DNA of 41,384 bases from Pontibacterium sp049599735 (GCA_049599735.1 JBMYOX010000028.1:1-41384), one strand, 5' to 3'; shown: positions 16,136 through 27,316, numbered from the stretch's first letter. Notes: generated by a model from the letters alone, not told the origin. A program made the numbers and translations.

Positions 16136-16804
16136 TTACTCAGCAAAACAATACAGCAAACCCGCGCCACCGGTGCCTTGAAGATTTTTCTGACTGCACC
16201 CTCTGGACTGGTGCGAAAAATTCCATGACTTTGACCAGCTGTCTGCGTTGAGCCCAACTTTATCATGATGACCCACGACAGCTGATCCCTGATCGTTGCT
16301 GGTCCAGCCTTTACATGTGGTATCCGTGAACGGGGAAAATGCGGTACCGTCAGAGCGCGATCCGGTCAAAATGTCATGCTGATTGGGTTTGTCACCACGG
16401 CCATTAATGAGGGTTCCGTTTTCGCTGAGGGCGGTTTCTTTACTAATATTATTGCCGCTGTGCAGTTGCTCAACATCACTGGCGATCAGCACACCTGTTG
16501 CATTGTGCCAGGGGCCTTTGCCGATACGATCACGCGCGTGAACGGCCGCCACGTTATTTTCGGGATTTTTAAAATCTATTTTACCGCTGGTACTAAGGTA
16601 TGCACGCCAGGTTTTGCTGCCAGCCCCGGCAGCGACAGCCAGCTTCTGGCAGTGTGCATCAGCGCCTGCCAACCCACCATAATTTGCGCCATCTCCGCCG
16701 CCTGTACTGGTAACAAAAAAGCTCATAGCCTTATCCGCTGCACTTACAGGTTGAAGACTAACCATTGCTGCCATTGGCAACACAAGGAAAAGTGATTTTT
16801 TCAT
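16136..16804 (-). CDS. secreted lectin-like (C-type lectin/endostatin-like fold) protein
   Basis: 222 residues with a signal peptide (MKKSLFLVLPMAAMVSLQ...SA, cleaved before ADKAMSFF). The mature part has the pattern of small secreted lectin-fold proteins: FFVTSTGGGDGANYGGLAGA, HCQKLA, TWRAYLST, ARDRIGKGPWHNATG, a GTLINGRGD segment, CKGWTSNDQGSA and GHHDKVG, ending GLLYCFAE with paired cysteines. An export role is clear; ligand and function are not. ATG 16804 is preferred because it begins the signal peptide; the in-frame extension to 16873 is not protein-like. It lies between clpB and the clpB remnant, so it may be an acquired passenger gene. Confidence 0.72.
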   Translation of the reverse strand: MKKSLFLVLPMAAMVSLQPVSAADKAMSFFVTSTGGGDGANYGGLAGADAHCQKLAVAAGAGSKTWRAYLSTSGKIDFKNPENNVAAVHARDRIGKGPWHNATGVLIASDVEQLHSGNNISKETALSENGTLINGRGDKPNQHDILTGSRSDGTAFSPFTDTTCKGWTSNDQGSAVVGHHDKVGLNADSWSKSWNFSHQSRGCSQKNLQGTGGAGLLYCFAE

Positions 16805-16996
16805 AGGATATCCGCTTGTCTCAGTTTTGTGGAAGTGCGTTCGCCATTTTGGGAGGATTCCTTCCCAAGGCACACGGCTTACAAACTTAACGCCGCTCTC
16901 AATACGTTTGAGATAGCATGCCGCAAGCCATCTGGTTAGTGTAGTGAAGGGTTAAAAAAATCCAATTAAGTTTCGTTTTTAACGCTTTATTTCTGT

Positions 16997-17028
16997 CATA
17001 CCAGACGGCATACATACCAGACGGCATA
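16997..17028. repeat. 16-bp perfect tandem duplication
   Basis: CATACCAGACGGCATA occurs twice head to tail in the 330-bp gap between the lectin-like gene and clpB. No gene is seen in that gap. Confidence 0.9.
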
Positions 17029-17091
17029 GAAGGGATTATACCCCTCAGGACACTGAACGTTCTTTGCATACAGTACATAACCAGGTCGAAT

Positions 17092-17123
17092 GCTGGGTAC
17101 GGACTAAAGGTCCTCTACCCAGC
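17092..17123 (-). terminator. hairpin just after clpB, possible terminator
   Basis: Stem GCTGGGTA/TACCCAGC with an inner GGAC/GTCC stem and a 5-base loop, 11 bp after the clpB stop. No T-run follows on the minus strand, so it may be an RNA 3'-end stabiliser rather than a classic terminator. Confidence 0.5.
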
Positions 17124-17134
17124 TAAGCACTCGA

Positions 17135-19717
<2,583 letters not shown>

Positions 19718-19840
19718 TTGAGCCTCCTTCAATCAAGCAGCCTGTCGGCCTGCGGTCAATGCACTCCCTTCATCAGGCAAGTGCGGAGTCTCCAGCTGCC
19801 ACGCAAGAGAACACCCTATTTTCTGTTACTCTTATCATTG

Positions 19841-19867
19841 ATGGGGATACTAAGACCGGCTTTCAAG
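19841..19867 (-). promoter_or_regulatory. sigma-32 heat-shock promoter of clpB
   Basis: Minus-strand CTTGAAA (19861-19867), a 14-bp spacer and CCCCAT (19841-19846), an almost exact RpoH consensus, about 125 bp before the clpB ATG. Confidence 0.85.
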
Positions 19868-19994
19868 ATAACGCTGTACACTTATTGATCGGCAGACGTT
19901 TTAAGACTGAAACAAAAAATTAACCGTTCGGCCGTCATACCGTCACATAAATCGAGAAAAATGCAGCTCAACGCTCACCCCTTACAGGACCTGC

Positions 19995-21914
19995 ATGATG
20001 AATAAAAATCAACTTCCCGGTGGTGCAGATCACCTGAATAAACAATGCTCTGATCTGGAAACTATCGTCGACAAAGCCATTAGCCGCCGTGGGTTTCTGC
20101 GAGGGGGCGCCACTACTCTGGGCCTTTTTCTCGCCGCAAACCCACTCGCACAGGCAATGGCAGCAGCAACCAGACCTGTCACCAGTACACTGCTAGGTTT
20201 CTCTGCGGTACGCGCCAGCACAGCCGATACATTTATCGTTCCGGAAGGTTACAGCGCACAGCCGTTGATCTCCTGGGGTGATCCAATCCTGCGTGGTGCA
20301 CCGGCCTTTGATCAGTCCGGCACTCAGAGCGCGGCAGCACAGGCCGCTCAGTTTGGTGACAACACCGATGGCATGAGCCTGTTCCCGCTATCTGAAGACC
20401 GTGCGCTGCTGGCGGTGAATAACGAATACACCAACTACCAACTGCTGTTTGCACACCAAGGAGATGCCATGACAGCGGATGATGTGCGTAAATCTCAGGC
20501 CGCCCACGGTGTATCCGTATTCGAAGTGAAGCAGAACGCTGACGGCACCTGGGATTACCTGAATGATTCCGCCTATAACCGTCGTATCACCGCGTACACT
20601 GAGATGGAACTGACCGGCCCGGCGGCAGGTCATGATCTGGTGAAAACCAAAGCGGACCCAACCGGCACCAAGGTACTGGGTACGTTTAACAACTGTGCCA
20701 ACGGTCAAACCCCTTGGGGCACCTACCTGACCTGTGAAGAGAACTTCAACGGTTACTTCTCCTCTTCCGATGCCGATATCAAACTGACCGCTCAGCAGAA
20801 GCGTTACGGGATCAAAGCAAAAGATCGCGGTTACCAGTGGGCGAAGTTCGACGCGCGTTTTGATCTGGCGAAAGAATCTCAGGAAGCCAACCGTCACGGT
20901 TGGGTGGTCGAGATCGATCCATTTGATCCCACTTCAACGCCGAAGAAACGTTCTGCATTGGGCCGCTTTAAGCACGAGAACGCAGCACTGACTATCAACA
21001 AAGACGGTCAGGTTGTGGTCTATCTGGGTGACGACGAGCGTGGCGAGCACTTGTACAAGTTCGTCTCTAAAGACCGTTACAACGCGAATGATATGAAAGC
21101 GAACCGCAACCTGCTGGAAGACGGCACCTTGTACGTGGCGCGCTTCAATGCAGCGGAAGGCGAGCTAAAAGGCAAAGGCGAGTGGGTTGAACTGACGCAC
21201 GGCAAAAACGGCCTGACCAAAGAGAACGGCTTCGAAGATCAGGCAGCGGTGATGATCTTTGCCCGTGAAGCCGCCACTCAGGTGGGCGCAACCACCATGG
21301 ATCGTCCTGAATGGGTGGCCGTACACCCGAACAACAAGACTGTGTTCTGCACCCTGACCAACAACAAACACCGTGGCAAGAAAGACGGCCAGCCGGTGGG
21401 CGGTCCTAACCCACGCATCAACAACAAGTACGGTCAGATCGTACGTTGGTGGCCTGCCAATGAAGATCACGCCGCCGCGGAATTTGACTGGTACCTGATG
21501 GTGATCGCCGGTAACCCGGACGTTCACTCCGGCAACCTGTACGCGGGTTCCAGCAACATCAGCAACGAAAACATGTTCAACAGCCCTGATGGCCTGGGCT
21601 TCGATGATGCCGGTCGTCTGTGGATTCTGACCGACGGCAAGTACTCCAACAAGGATGACTTCGCCGGCATGGGGAACAACCAGATGTTGTGTGCGGACCC
21701 GGAATCGGGCGAAATTCGCCGCTTTGCAACCGGCCCGATCGCTTGTGAAATTACCGGCCTGACCTTCTCACCTGATCAGCGCACCATGTTCGTTGGTGTC
21801 CAGCATCCGGGTGAAAAAGGCAAACCGTCTCACTTCCCGGCAGGTGGCGATAGCAAACCACGTTCCACCATCATGGTGGTGCGCCGTAACGATGGCGGCA
21901 TTATAGGCGCATAG
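19995..21914 (+). CDS. phoX: PhoX-family alkaline phosphatase, Tat-exported
   Basis: Calcium/iron-dependent phosphatase exported folded to release phosphate from organic esters. It has 639 residues with a Tat signal SRRGFLRGG at 30-38. Family motifs are clear: FIVPEGYSAQPLISWGDP, FGDNTDGMSLFP, NNCANGQTPWGTYLTCEENF (Cys ligand of the iron centre), GWVVEIDPFDP, GRFKHENAAL, and SPDGLGFDDAGRLWILTDG near the C-terminus. Codon use is strongly biased to G/C-ending codons compared with neighbours, suggesting high expression. AGGA precedes the ATG ATG pair. Upstream, CCGTCATA-CCGTCACA at about 19932-19947 is reminiscent of half Pho boxes, but the 8-bp period is wrong for PhoB. It stands alone between clpB and the flippase. 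Confidence 0.9.
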   Translation: MMNKNQLPGGADHLNKQCSDLETIVDKAISRRGFLRGGATTLGLFLAANPLAQAMAAATRPVTSTLLGFSAVRASTADTFIVPEGYSAQPLISWGDPILRGAPAFDQSGTQSAAAQAAQFGDNTDGMSLFPLSEDRALLAVNNEYTNYQLLFAHQGDAMTADDVRKSQAAHGVSVFEVKQNADGTWDYLNDSAYNRRITAYTEMELTGPAAGHDLVKTKADPTGTKVLGTFNNCANGQTPWGTYLTCEENFNGYFSSSDADIKLTAQQKRYGIKAKDRGYQWAKFDARFDLAKESQEANRHGWVVEIDPFDPTSTPKKRSALGRFKHENAALTINKDGQVVVYLGDDERGEHLYKFVSKDRYNANDMKANRNLLEDGTLYVARFNAAEGELKGKGEWVELTHGKNGLTKENGFEDQAAVMIFAREAATQVGATTMDRPEWVAVHPNNKTVFCTLTNNKHRGKKDGQPVGGPNPRINNKYGQIVRWWPANEDHAAAEFDWYLMVIAGNPDVHSGNLYAGSSNISNENMFNSPDGLGFDDAGRLWILTDGKYSNKDDFAGMGNNQMLCADPESGEIRRFATGPIACEITGLTFSPDQRTMFVGVQHPGEKGKPSHFPAGGDSKPRSTIMVVRRNDGGIIGA

Positions 21915-21991
21915 CCGGTCTTAAAATGCTTTTTTACAGGTTGGGACGAGCGCAGCAGCTCCCAACAACAAGGGCAGACTTAAGCCCTATG

Positions 21992-22030
21992 AAAAAAGCG
22001 CTGTCGATCAGGACCAGCGCCTTTTTCTTT
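21992..22030 (+). terminator. terminator of phoX
   Basis: A-run, stem GCGCTG/CAGCGC and a T-rich tail (CTTTTTCTTT). The rest of 21915-22233 holds a short stem AGGGC/GCCCT at 21971-21987 and one tandem repeat; no gene is supported. Confidence 0.8.
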
Positions 22031-22085
22031 CACCGCAGAGTGCAATTAATCATACCCAACCAGAGCGCTTCTATTTTTCTAAATT

Positions 22086-22113
22086 ATTTCCGTAACAGAA
22101 TTTCCGTAACAGA
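22086..22113. repeat. 14-bp perfect tandem duplication
   Basis: ATTTCCGTAACAGA occurs twice head to tail between phoX and the flippase gene. Confidence 0.9.
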
Positions 22114-22233
22114 GGTGCTCAGGGAGGAAAATTTCTGCATATCGCCAGGCTTCCTCATTGCGGTCATCTGCTATAGATCCCGCTAAAGTTCCCAGCGCAA
22201 GAGAGAGAAGACGAATGACTTCTGCAGCTAAAA

Positions 22234-23697
22234 TTAACTTATATTCATCTTTCTACGTAAGCGCCCATAAACAACACCTCTCAATTTTTTAAAATCATCA
22301 AACGGGATAATCGCTATAGAGACACAATAAAACAGACCAAAAAATACAATAATTAAAAATAGTTTATACTCATAGCTATAACCCTGAAGCTGATCAAAAT
22401 AGCCAACCAGGCAGTACCCAAACACTCCGGTCAAAGCTGACATTATAAACCCGGAACGTTGCGCTAAAAGATATTCAGACCAGGTAGCTCCTACTATGCT
22501 TATAGCCAGGCTTCCCATAGAGATATATAACCACAGAGATGCAACCGTATGGGCAGCGGCTACCGCATATATATTATATTGCGCAGCAATCAAACACCCG
22601 GGAACCAGAATAAGAAGATAAACAATTTGATTTTTAACTTCTTTATAAACGTTATCAGTTGCCTGAACAACCGCCCCGGCAAGATGCAATATATTATCCA
22701 TAGCCGCCGCCACACATAATATTTTCAATACCCACGAAGCACCAGACCAGCTTTCTCCATATAAACCAATAATCAAATAATCACTTGCAATAAAAACACC
22801 TGTTAGTATAGGAATAGATAATATACTAACCGAGGACAATGTTTTTAAATATTCACTTTTAAGTTTGTTTTTATCATCCTGAACATCTGAATAAACGGCA
22901 AACATTACAGAAGAAATTGAAACTGCTATTTTTTGCATCGGTAATGCAGCCAGCTGATAAGCCCGGGAATACAAGCCTAACGTAGCCGCATCAAAAAATT
23001 TACCTATAACCAGGTTATCTGAATTTGAGCTGGCAAAATTTATAGAGTTTTTTATGCTTACACTGGTACTATATTTTAAAATATCTTTTATATCGCAAAA
23101 AGAAGTACTGAATTTATGGCTGATTTCGGAAGAGAAATACAACCATACAGACGAGATAATCATTGCAAGTACATTCCCAATAACCATACTCCAGACACCA
23201 TAATCTGAGTATGCCAGAGCAATGCTCACACCACCTCTAAAAACAACACCACAAATCAAATCAACCTTTGCTATCAATTTAAATTTCATGCTCCGCATTA
23301 AATACCCTCTGGGTACCGATGCAATTGCACTAAAAAACAATCCAACAGACATTACAATTATTATTTTTTGAAGAACGTCTTCTTCAAAAAATAAAGAAAT
23401 ATATTCAGCAGCAAAAAAGAAGGTGAGGAATAAAAACATCGCCATAAAAAATGCGACAGTATTCGCTGCTTTTATATGTTTTTCATTTAAATCTTTCTTT
23501 TGAACAATAGAAGAAGAGACACCAAAGGCTGCAACATATTCCGAAAAACCCACAAAAATCATTGCCAGCGTTATTATCCCAAAGTCTGATGGTGATAACA
23601 ACCTGGCTAATATAACGCCTACAACGATCCCCGAAAAAGTTTGACCTAATACATTAAAAAAATTCCACAACACACTACTTGCATTTTTACCAAACAT
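22234..23697 (-). CDS. Wzx/WzxC-type polysaccharide (lipid-linked oligosaccharide) flippase
   Basis: Integral membrane transporter of the MOP superfamily, 487 residues with 12-14 hydrophobic segments. The N-terminus is typical of the WzxC/polysaccharide-biosynthesis group (SSVLWNFFNVLGQTFSGIVV, ILARLLSPSDFGIITLAMIF), with the internal SVPRGYLMRSMKFK and SNSDNLVIGKFF segments. Such proteins flip undecaprenyl-linked repeat units. The coding sequence is visibly AT-rich compared with neighbours, suggesting horizontal acquisition. No glycosyltransferase, polymerase or chain-length gene is nearby, so its sugar substrate and partners must be elsewhere. The ATG at 23697 has GGATGG upstream. A TATAAT box at about 23915 is too far away to assign with confidence. 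Confidence 0.85.
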   Translation of the reverse strand: MFGKNASSVLWNFFNVLGQTFSGIVVGVILARLLSPSDFGIITLAMIFVGFSEYVAAFGVSSSIVQKKDLNEKHIKAANTVAFFMAMFLFLTFFFAAEYISLFFEEDVLQKIIIVMSVGLFFSAIASVPRGYLMRSMKFKLIAKVDLICGVVFRGGVSIALAYSDYGVWSMVIGNVLAMIISSVWLYFSSEISHKFSTSFCDIKDILKYSTSVSIKNSINFASSNSDNLVIGKFFDAATLGLYSRAYQLAALPMQKIAVSISSVMFAVYSDVQDDKNKLKSEYLKTLSSVSILSIPILTGVFIASDYLIIGLYGESWSGASWVLKILCVAAAMDNILHLAGAVVQATDNVYKEVKNQIVYLLILVPGCLIAAQYNIYAVAAAHTVASLWLYISMGSLAISIVGATWSEYLLAQRSGFIMSALTGVFGYCLVGYFDQLQGYSYEYKLFLIIVFFGLFYCVSIAIIPFDDFKKLRGVVYGRLRRKMNIS

Positions 23698-24155
23698 TTA
23701 AGCGCCACCATCCTTTTTAACAGTTTGCCTTACCTTAAATAAACTCTACTCAAAAGGAGTAACGTCACGGGAATTTTTGCATACAGATCAAAGAAACCTG
23801 AGACACGCTTCCTGCCATGAAGAAACAGATCATCTTAAACATCCACAATTACATCACCAGACAGGCTTATAATCTCACACCTCCTGATCAGCCACTACAG
23901 CCAGGCCCCCTAAAGATTATATAAATCATATAAAATAGCTATATCCGGCTGATTTTCAGTAGCAGGAACACAGATATTCAACGGGTGTATCGCTCAACTT
24001 CTTTGCCCTTCGGCAGGCACTTACTGATAACTATAGGTATGATGACCGGTTTCCCGGTCTCCTGAATGGTCAACCATCAGGTAGCTCAATTCAGCGATAT
24101 AATAAGCTGCTTTCCAGATCATCCCCTATGCTATCGCCCAGTGAGTACCGTTTTC
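23698..24155. other. gene-poor interval between the flippase and feo genes
   Basis: About 460 bp without a credible gene. It is AT-rich around 23915-23946. A small stem GACCGG/CCGGTC lies at about 24041-24056 and has no T-run. I see no tRNA, repeat array or mobile-element end. Confidence 0.6.
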
Positions 24156-24188
24156 AAAAAATACCGGGCAATCACTGTTGAGCCCGGT
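24156..24188 (-). terminator. terminator of the feo operon
   Basis: Minus-strand stem ACCGGGC/GCCCGGT followed by ATTTTTTG. The stop codon of the small Cys-rich gene (24172-24174) lies in the loop, so the terminator begins inside the coding sequence. Confidence 0.8.
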
Positions 24189-24354
24189 CCGAAGCAACGT
24201 CACCGGACTGATCACAGCCCTTGCAACCAGCACAGCCCTGAGGTTTTCCGCAGCCCGCTTTCAGACTGCGGCGCAGAAAACGAATAAGCCAGAGTACAAT
24301 CACGGCCACAACCACCAGCACAACTAATCCATCCGGCACGCTCAGATCGCTCAT
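24172..24354 (-). CDS. small FeoB-associated Cys-rich membrane protein
   Basis: 60 residues: a short periplasmic or cytoplasmic start, one hydrophobic helix (GLVVLVVVAVIVLWLI), a basic RFLRRSLK stop-transfer, and a cysteine tail CGKPQGCAGCKGC (CX5CX2CX2C). This is the layout of small proteins often encoded after feoB and thought to help ferrous-iron transfer. The ATG overlaps the feoB stop as ATGA and has no ribosome site of its own, indicating translational coupling. An in-frame upstream start (24408) lies within feoB and is unlikely. A role in iron handling is inferred from position and the cysteines. Confidence 0.75.
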   Translation of the reverse strand: MSDLSVPDGLVVLVVVAVIVLWLIRFLRRSLKAGCGKPQGCAGCKGCDQSGDVASDRAQQ

Positions 24355-26309
24355 AAGAAAAGACTGCCCAGCTGATAGGTTAAATAACCACCAACCCAGG
24401 CCAGACATAAACCGGTCAGAATAGACACCAGCGCCCAGTGCCAGCTACCTGTCTCGCGACGAATTGCGGCAATCGTTGCCAGACAAGGCATATAAAGCAG
24501 AGTAAAGACCATCAGCGCCAGACCGGATGCCGGTGATAAACCCGCTAACAGAGCCGCTTGCAAACCCGCTGTACCCATATCACCCGCCTGATAAACAACC
24601 ACCAGAGTTGCGGCGATAACTTCTTTAGCAATAAAACCGGATAACAGCGCCACCGTTTCCTGCCAGCCTAAACCCATAGGCGCAAAAAGCGGCGACACAA
24701 AGTGACCCATTTGTTCCAGCCAGGACTGATCTGCATTTTGCGGAAAGGTTTGTAACAGCCAGATAAGCAAAGAGCCCACCAGAATCACACCGCCTATTTT
24801 AGACAGGAAGTCTCCGGCCTTATCCCACACATGCATAAACAAAGAACGGGGTGAGGGGAAACGCCAGGGGGGCAGTTCCATAATAAAAGATTCATCCTGC
24901 TGAGTGGGTATCAGCCTGGACAGCAACGCCGCCAGCAGGAAAGCCACCAGAATACCCAACATATAAATCATAAACAGTACGGTGCCCGCCTGCTCAGCAA
25001 AAAAAATGCCCGCCAGCAGCACATAAACCGGCAAACGTGCCGAGCAGCTCATAAAAGGATTCACCAGAATGGTAATCAGCCGCGCACGGGGCTCTTCAAT
25101 CGTGCGGGTCGCCATAATCGCAGGCACGTTACAGCCAAACCCCATTACCAGCGGCACAAAGGCTTTGCCATGCAAACCCACCCGGCTCATCAGACGATCC
25201 GTCAGAAAAGCAGCGCGGGCCATATAACCACTTTGCTCCATAATCGCGATAAACAAAAATAGCAGCACTACATTAGGCAGGAAAACCAGCACACCACCCA
25301 CACCGGCGATCAGCCCATCCACTATTACCGCTTTTAACAGCCCTTCGGGCAACAGGGTCGAAAGCCAACCACCCACCCAGCCAACACTCTGCTCAATCCA
25401 GTCTGCCGGATAAGCGCCCAGCGTAAACGTCGCTTCAAACATCAGCCATAAAAGACAGATAAATACAGGTACACCCAGCCAGCGATTTAAGGCCAGCCGG
25501 TCAAGCCAGTGCTCAGCAAAAGAAAGTGATTCATGGGCACTGCCACTGTTATGCATTAAACCGTGAATCAGGCCATAGCGCCCCTCGGCGATCAGTTGGG
25601 CGGCCGTTTCATCATGGTAATTTTCCAGCGATTCAGTTTGTAATTGCAGCAGGCTGATTTGTTCATCATTAAGCGCAAAGGCCAGATCACCGCCCGACTC
25701 CAGTGCCTGCACCGACTGCCAGCGGCACAGACCGCTTTGCATTAACTGCGCCAGCGCGGTTTCTACATGAGCTTCATAGTCAATTTGCAAAGCTTCCGGT
25801 GACTGATTCACCAACAACTGCTCAACCAGCGTATCGAGCAACAACTCAAGATAGCGAGGTTTACGACCATCACTGGGTAAAACCGGGCAAGCCAGCAGAT
25901 GAGAAAGCTGTTCACAATCGGGAACAATACCCTGCGCCTGAACTTCATCCAGCATATTCAGGGCCAGCACAGCCGGTAACTGCTGCTCCAGTAACTGCGT
26001 GCTCAGCGCCAAATTACGCACCAGATTACCGGCATCCAGCACGTTAAGCACCAGATCGGGAGGGGTATGGTAGAGGTAATCCCGCGCGACCCTTTCCTCA
26101 ACCCGGTTTTGGCTCAGGGAATAAATACCCGGCAGATCGATAAAGCGGATTTTAACGCCTTGATGCGTCCGGATACCCTCGCGGCTGGCAACCGTTATAC
26201 CCGCCATATTACCGGTACGCTGGCGCGCGCCGGTCAGCAGGTTAAACAGGGAGGTTTTTCCGCAATTCGGATTTCCCAACAAGGCAACGGTATAAATTTT
26301 CTCACCCAT
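24351..26309 (-). CDS. feoB: FeoB ferrous iron transporter
   Basis: Inner-membrane Fe(II) uptake protein, 652 residues. The N-terminal G domain has G1 GNPNCGKTS (12-20), G3 DLPGIYSLS and G4 NMLD. A helical spacer domain follows, then the polytopic Gate-containing region (VFLPNVVLLFLFIAIMEQSG, VMGFGCNVPA, SCSARLPVYVLL). It is shorter than E. coli FeoB (773 aa), mostly in the middle and C-terminus, and lacks the cytoplasmic Cys tail; the separate small Cys-rich gene downstream may supply this. It overlaps feoA by 8 bp and the small gene by 4 bp. Confidence 0.95.
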   Translation of the reverse strand: MGEKIYTVALLGNPNCGKTSLFNLLTGARQRTGNMAGITVASREGIRTHQGVKIRFIDLPGIYSLSQNRVEERVARDYLYHTPPDLVLNVLDAGNLVRNLALSTQLLEQQLPAVLALNMLDEVQAQGIVPDCEQLSHLLACPVLPSDGRKPRYLELLLDTLVEQLLVNQSPEALQIDYEAHVETALAQLMQSGLCRWQSVQALESGGDLAFALNDEQISLLQLQTESLENYHDETAAQLIAEGRYGLIHGLMHNSGSAHESLSFAEHWLDRLALNRWLGVPVFICLLWLMFEATFTLGAYPADWIEQSVGWVGGWLSTLLPEGLLKAVIVDGLIAGVGGVLVFLPNVVLLFLFIAIMEQSGYMARAAFLTDRLMSRVGLHGKAFVPLVMGFGCNVPAIMATRTIEEPRARLITILVNPFMSCSARLPVYVLLAGIFFAEQAGTVLFMIYMLGILVAFLLAALLSRLIPTQQDESFIMELPPWRFPSPRSLFMHVWDKAGDFLSKIGGVILVGSLLIWLLQTFPQNADQSWLEQMGHFVSPLFAPMGLGWQETVALLSGFIAKEVIAATLVVVYQAGDMGTAGLQAALLAGLSPASGLALMVFTLLYMPCLATIAAIRRETGSWHWALVSILTGLCLAWVGGYLTYQLGSLFL

Positions 26310-26532
26310 CGCAGAGTTCGACCTTCACCTGCACAGCATCTTCGTTACGCAGGCAGATTTGCTGCTGGCCAATGTAATAGGTACGGGGGTTGCCCCAGAG
26401 GGCCGAGGCACTCAACCGGACCGGTTGTCCACGCAACACACCCAATGCGGTCAGGCGTTGGCGCAGAGCAACCGGGCCACTTATTTTGTTAATGCGACCC
26501 GTCTGTTTTTTAGAAAGATCCGTCAGAGTCAT
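26302..26532 (-). CDS. feoA: FeoA ferrous iron transport accessory protein
   Basis: 76-residue SH3-like cytoplasmic partner of FeoB: GRINKISGPVALRQRLTALGVLRGQPVRL fold pattern and the closing RNEDAVQVKVE strand. It is the first gene of feoA-feoB-small Cys protein, overlapping feoB by 8 bp. A strong Fur box lies 12 bp upstream of its ATG, so the operon should be derepressed under iron limitation. Confidence 0.92.
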   Translation of the reverse strand: MTLTDLSKKQTGRINKISGPVALRQRLTALGVLRGQPVRLSASALWGNPRTYYIGQQQICLRNEDAVQVKVELCDG

Positions 26533-26543
26533 AATCTACGCCG

Positions 26544-26578
26544 CTCTATAAGATAATGAGAATGATTATCTTATAGAG
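26544..26578. promoter_or_regulatory. Fur box controlling feoAB
   Basis: Core GATAATGAGAATGATTATC (26552-26570) matches 17 of 19 bases of the Fur consensus GATAATGATAATCATTATC. The palindrome extends to perfect 14-base arms (26544-26557 and 26565-26578) around a 7-base centre. Confidence 0.93.
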
Positions 26579-26675
26579 TAAGCGTTGCTGTCTTGACGAA
26601 TATCAAACAAGTTTTCTGCTGTATCCGGAAAAGCCGTGACAGCATTCATGGCGGTTCAGAACTGCTCGAAGTTGT

Positions 26676-27299
26676 TCAGACAATAGGAAAATCAAAGCAG
26701 ATATCAGGATAAGGTTCATCTTGCAGCGTGAAATGCCACCACTCGTGATGAAAAGGCACAAAACCATGCTGAACCATCACAGACTGTAATAACATCCGGT
26801 TCGCCCGAGCCTGTGCCGAAATGCTCTGACAATCGATCCAGCTAAGCGGGCCAAAAAAGTCAAAACAGGTGCCCATATCCAGCTCTTCGCCCGTTGTCAG
26901 AGAAACGACCGTTAAATCGACGGTACTGCCCCGTGAATGGCTGGAGTGCTTAACCAAATAACCTTTCTCAAACAGCTCTGGCTTGGTCAGATCCGGGTAA
27001 TAGCAGGTTTTATGTCGTACATCTTCGTGTACCTCAGACCAGCGTAAAAAGTGATTCACTGACCGTTGCGGGCGATAAGCATCAAAGACCTTCAAACCTA
27101 AGCCAAATGAAGCCAGCGCTTTTTGCACACGTTTCAGTGCACTGGCTGCCGGTTGCGTAATCCAGCAGCGATTGCTTTCATAACCCTCCACCGGATCACC
27201 CATAAAATTATCGGTGCCCAGGTATTTCAGATCGAGTGTTATATCAGGTACCACCGATAGTAAATCTGTAAATAAATCAGGGCGTTCTGTCAGTTTCAC
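26676..27299 (-). CDS. D-alanyl-D-alanine dipeptidase (VanX/DdpX family)
   Basis: Zinc peptidase of the M15 family that splits D-Ala-D-Ala; 207 residues. Zinc and catalytic motifs are intact: SSHSRGSTVDLT (SxHxxGxxxD) in the middle and HHEWWHF near the end, with VFDAYRPQRSV before them. No signal peptide, so cytoplasmic. It follows pgeF by only 17 bp and shares its operon with rluD and pgeF. No other vancomycin-resistance gene is near, so a role in peptidoglycan recycling or D-Ala-D-Ala catabolism is more likely than resistance. The partner gene pgeF, also a peptidoglycan-precursor editor, supports this inference. Confidence 0.88.
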   Translation of the reverse strand: MKLTERPDLFTDLLSVVPDITLDLKYLGTDNFMGDPVEGYESNRCWITQPAASALKRVQKALASFGLGLKVFDAYRPQRSVNHFLRWSEVHEDVRHKTCYYPDLTKPELFEKGYLVKHSSHSRGSTVDLTVVSLTTGEELDMGTCFDFFGPLSWIDCQSISAQARANRMLLQSVMVQHGFVPFHHEWWHFTLQDEPYPDICFDFPIV

Positions 27300-27316
27300 T
27301 TTATGGATTCCTGAGG

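Noticed and set aside
19923..19948. Pho box upstream of phoX
   Set aside because: CCGTTC, CCGTCATA and CCGTCACA repeat at 8-9 bp, not the 11-bp period of PhoB boxes; left as a remark only.
21926..22186. 86-codon frame after phoX
   Set aside because: It spans the phoX terminator and the tandem repeat; composition is not protein-like.
23698..24155. Possible mobile-element end or tRNA in the gene-poor interval
   Set aside because: No terminal inverted repeats, transposase remnants or cloverleaf found by eye.
26676..27299. Vancomycin-resistance gene
   Set aside because: No vanH/vanA-like ligase or VanRS genes nearby; the housekeeping context favours peptidoglycan metabolism.
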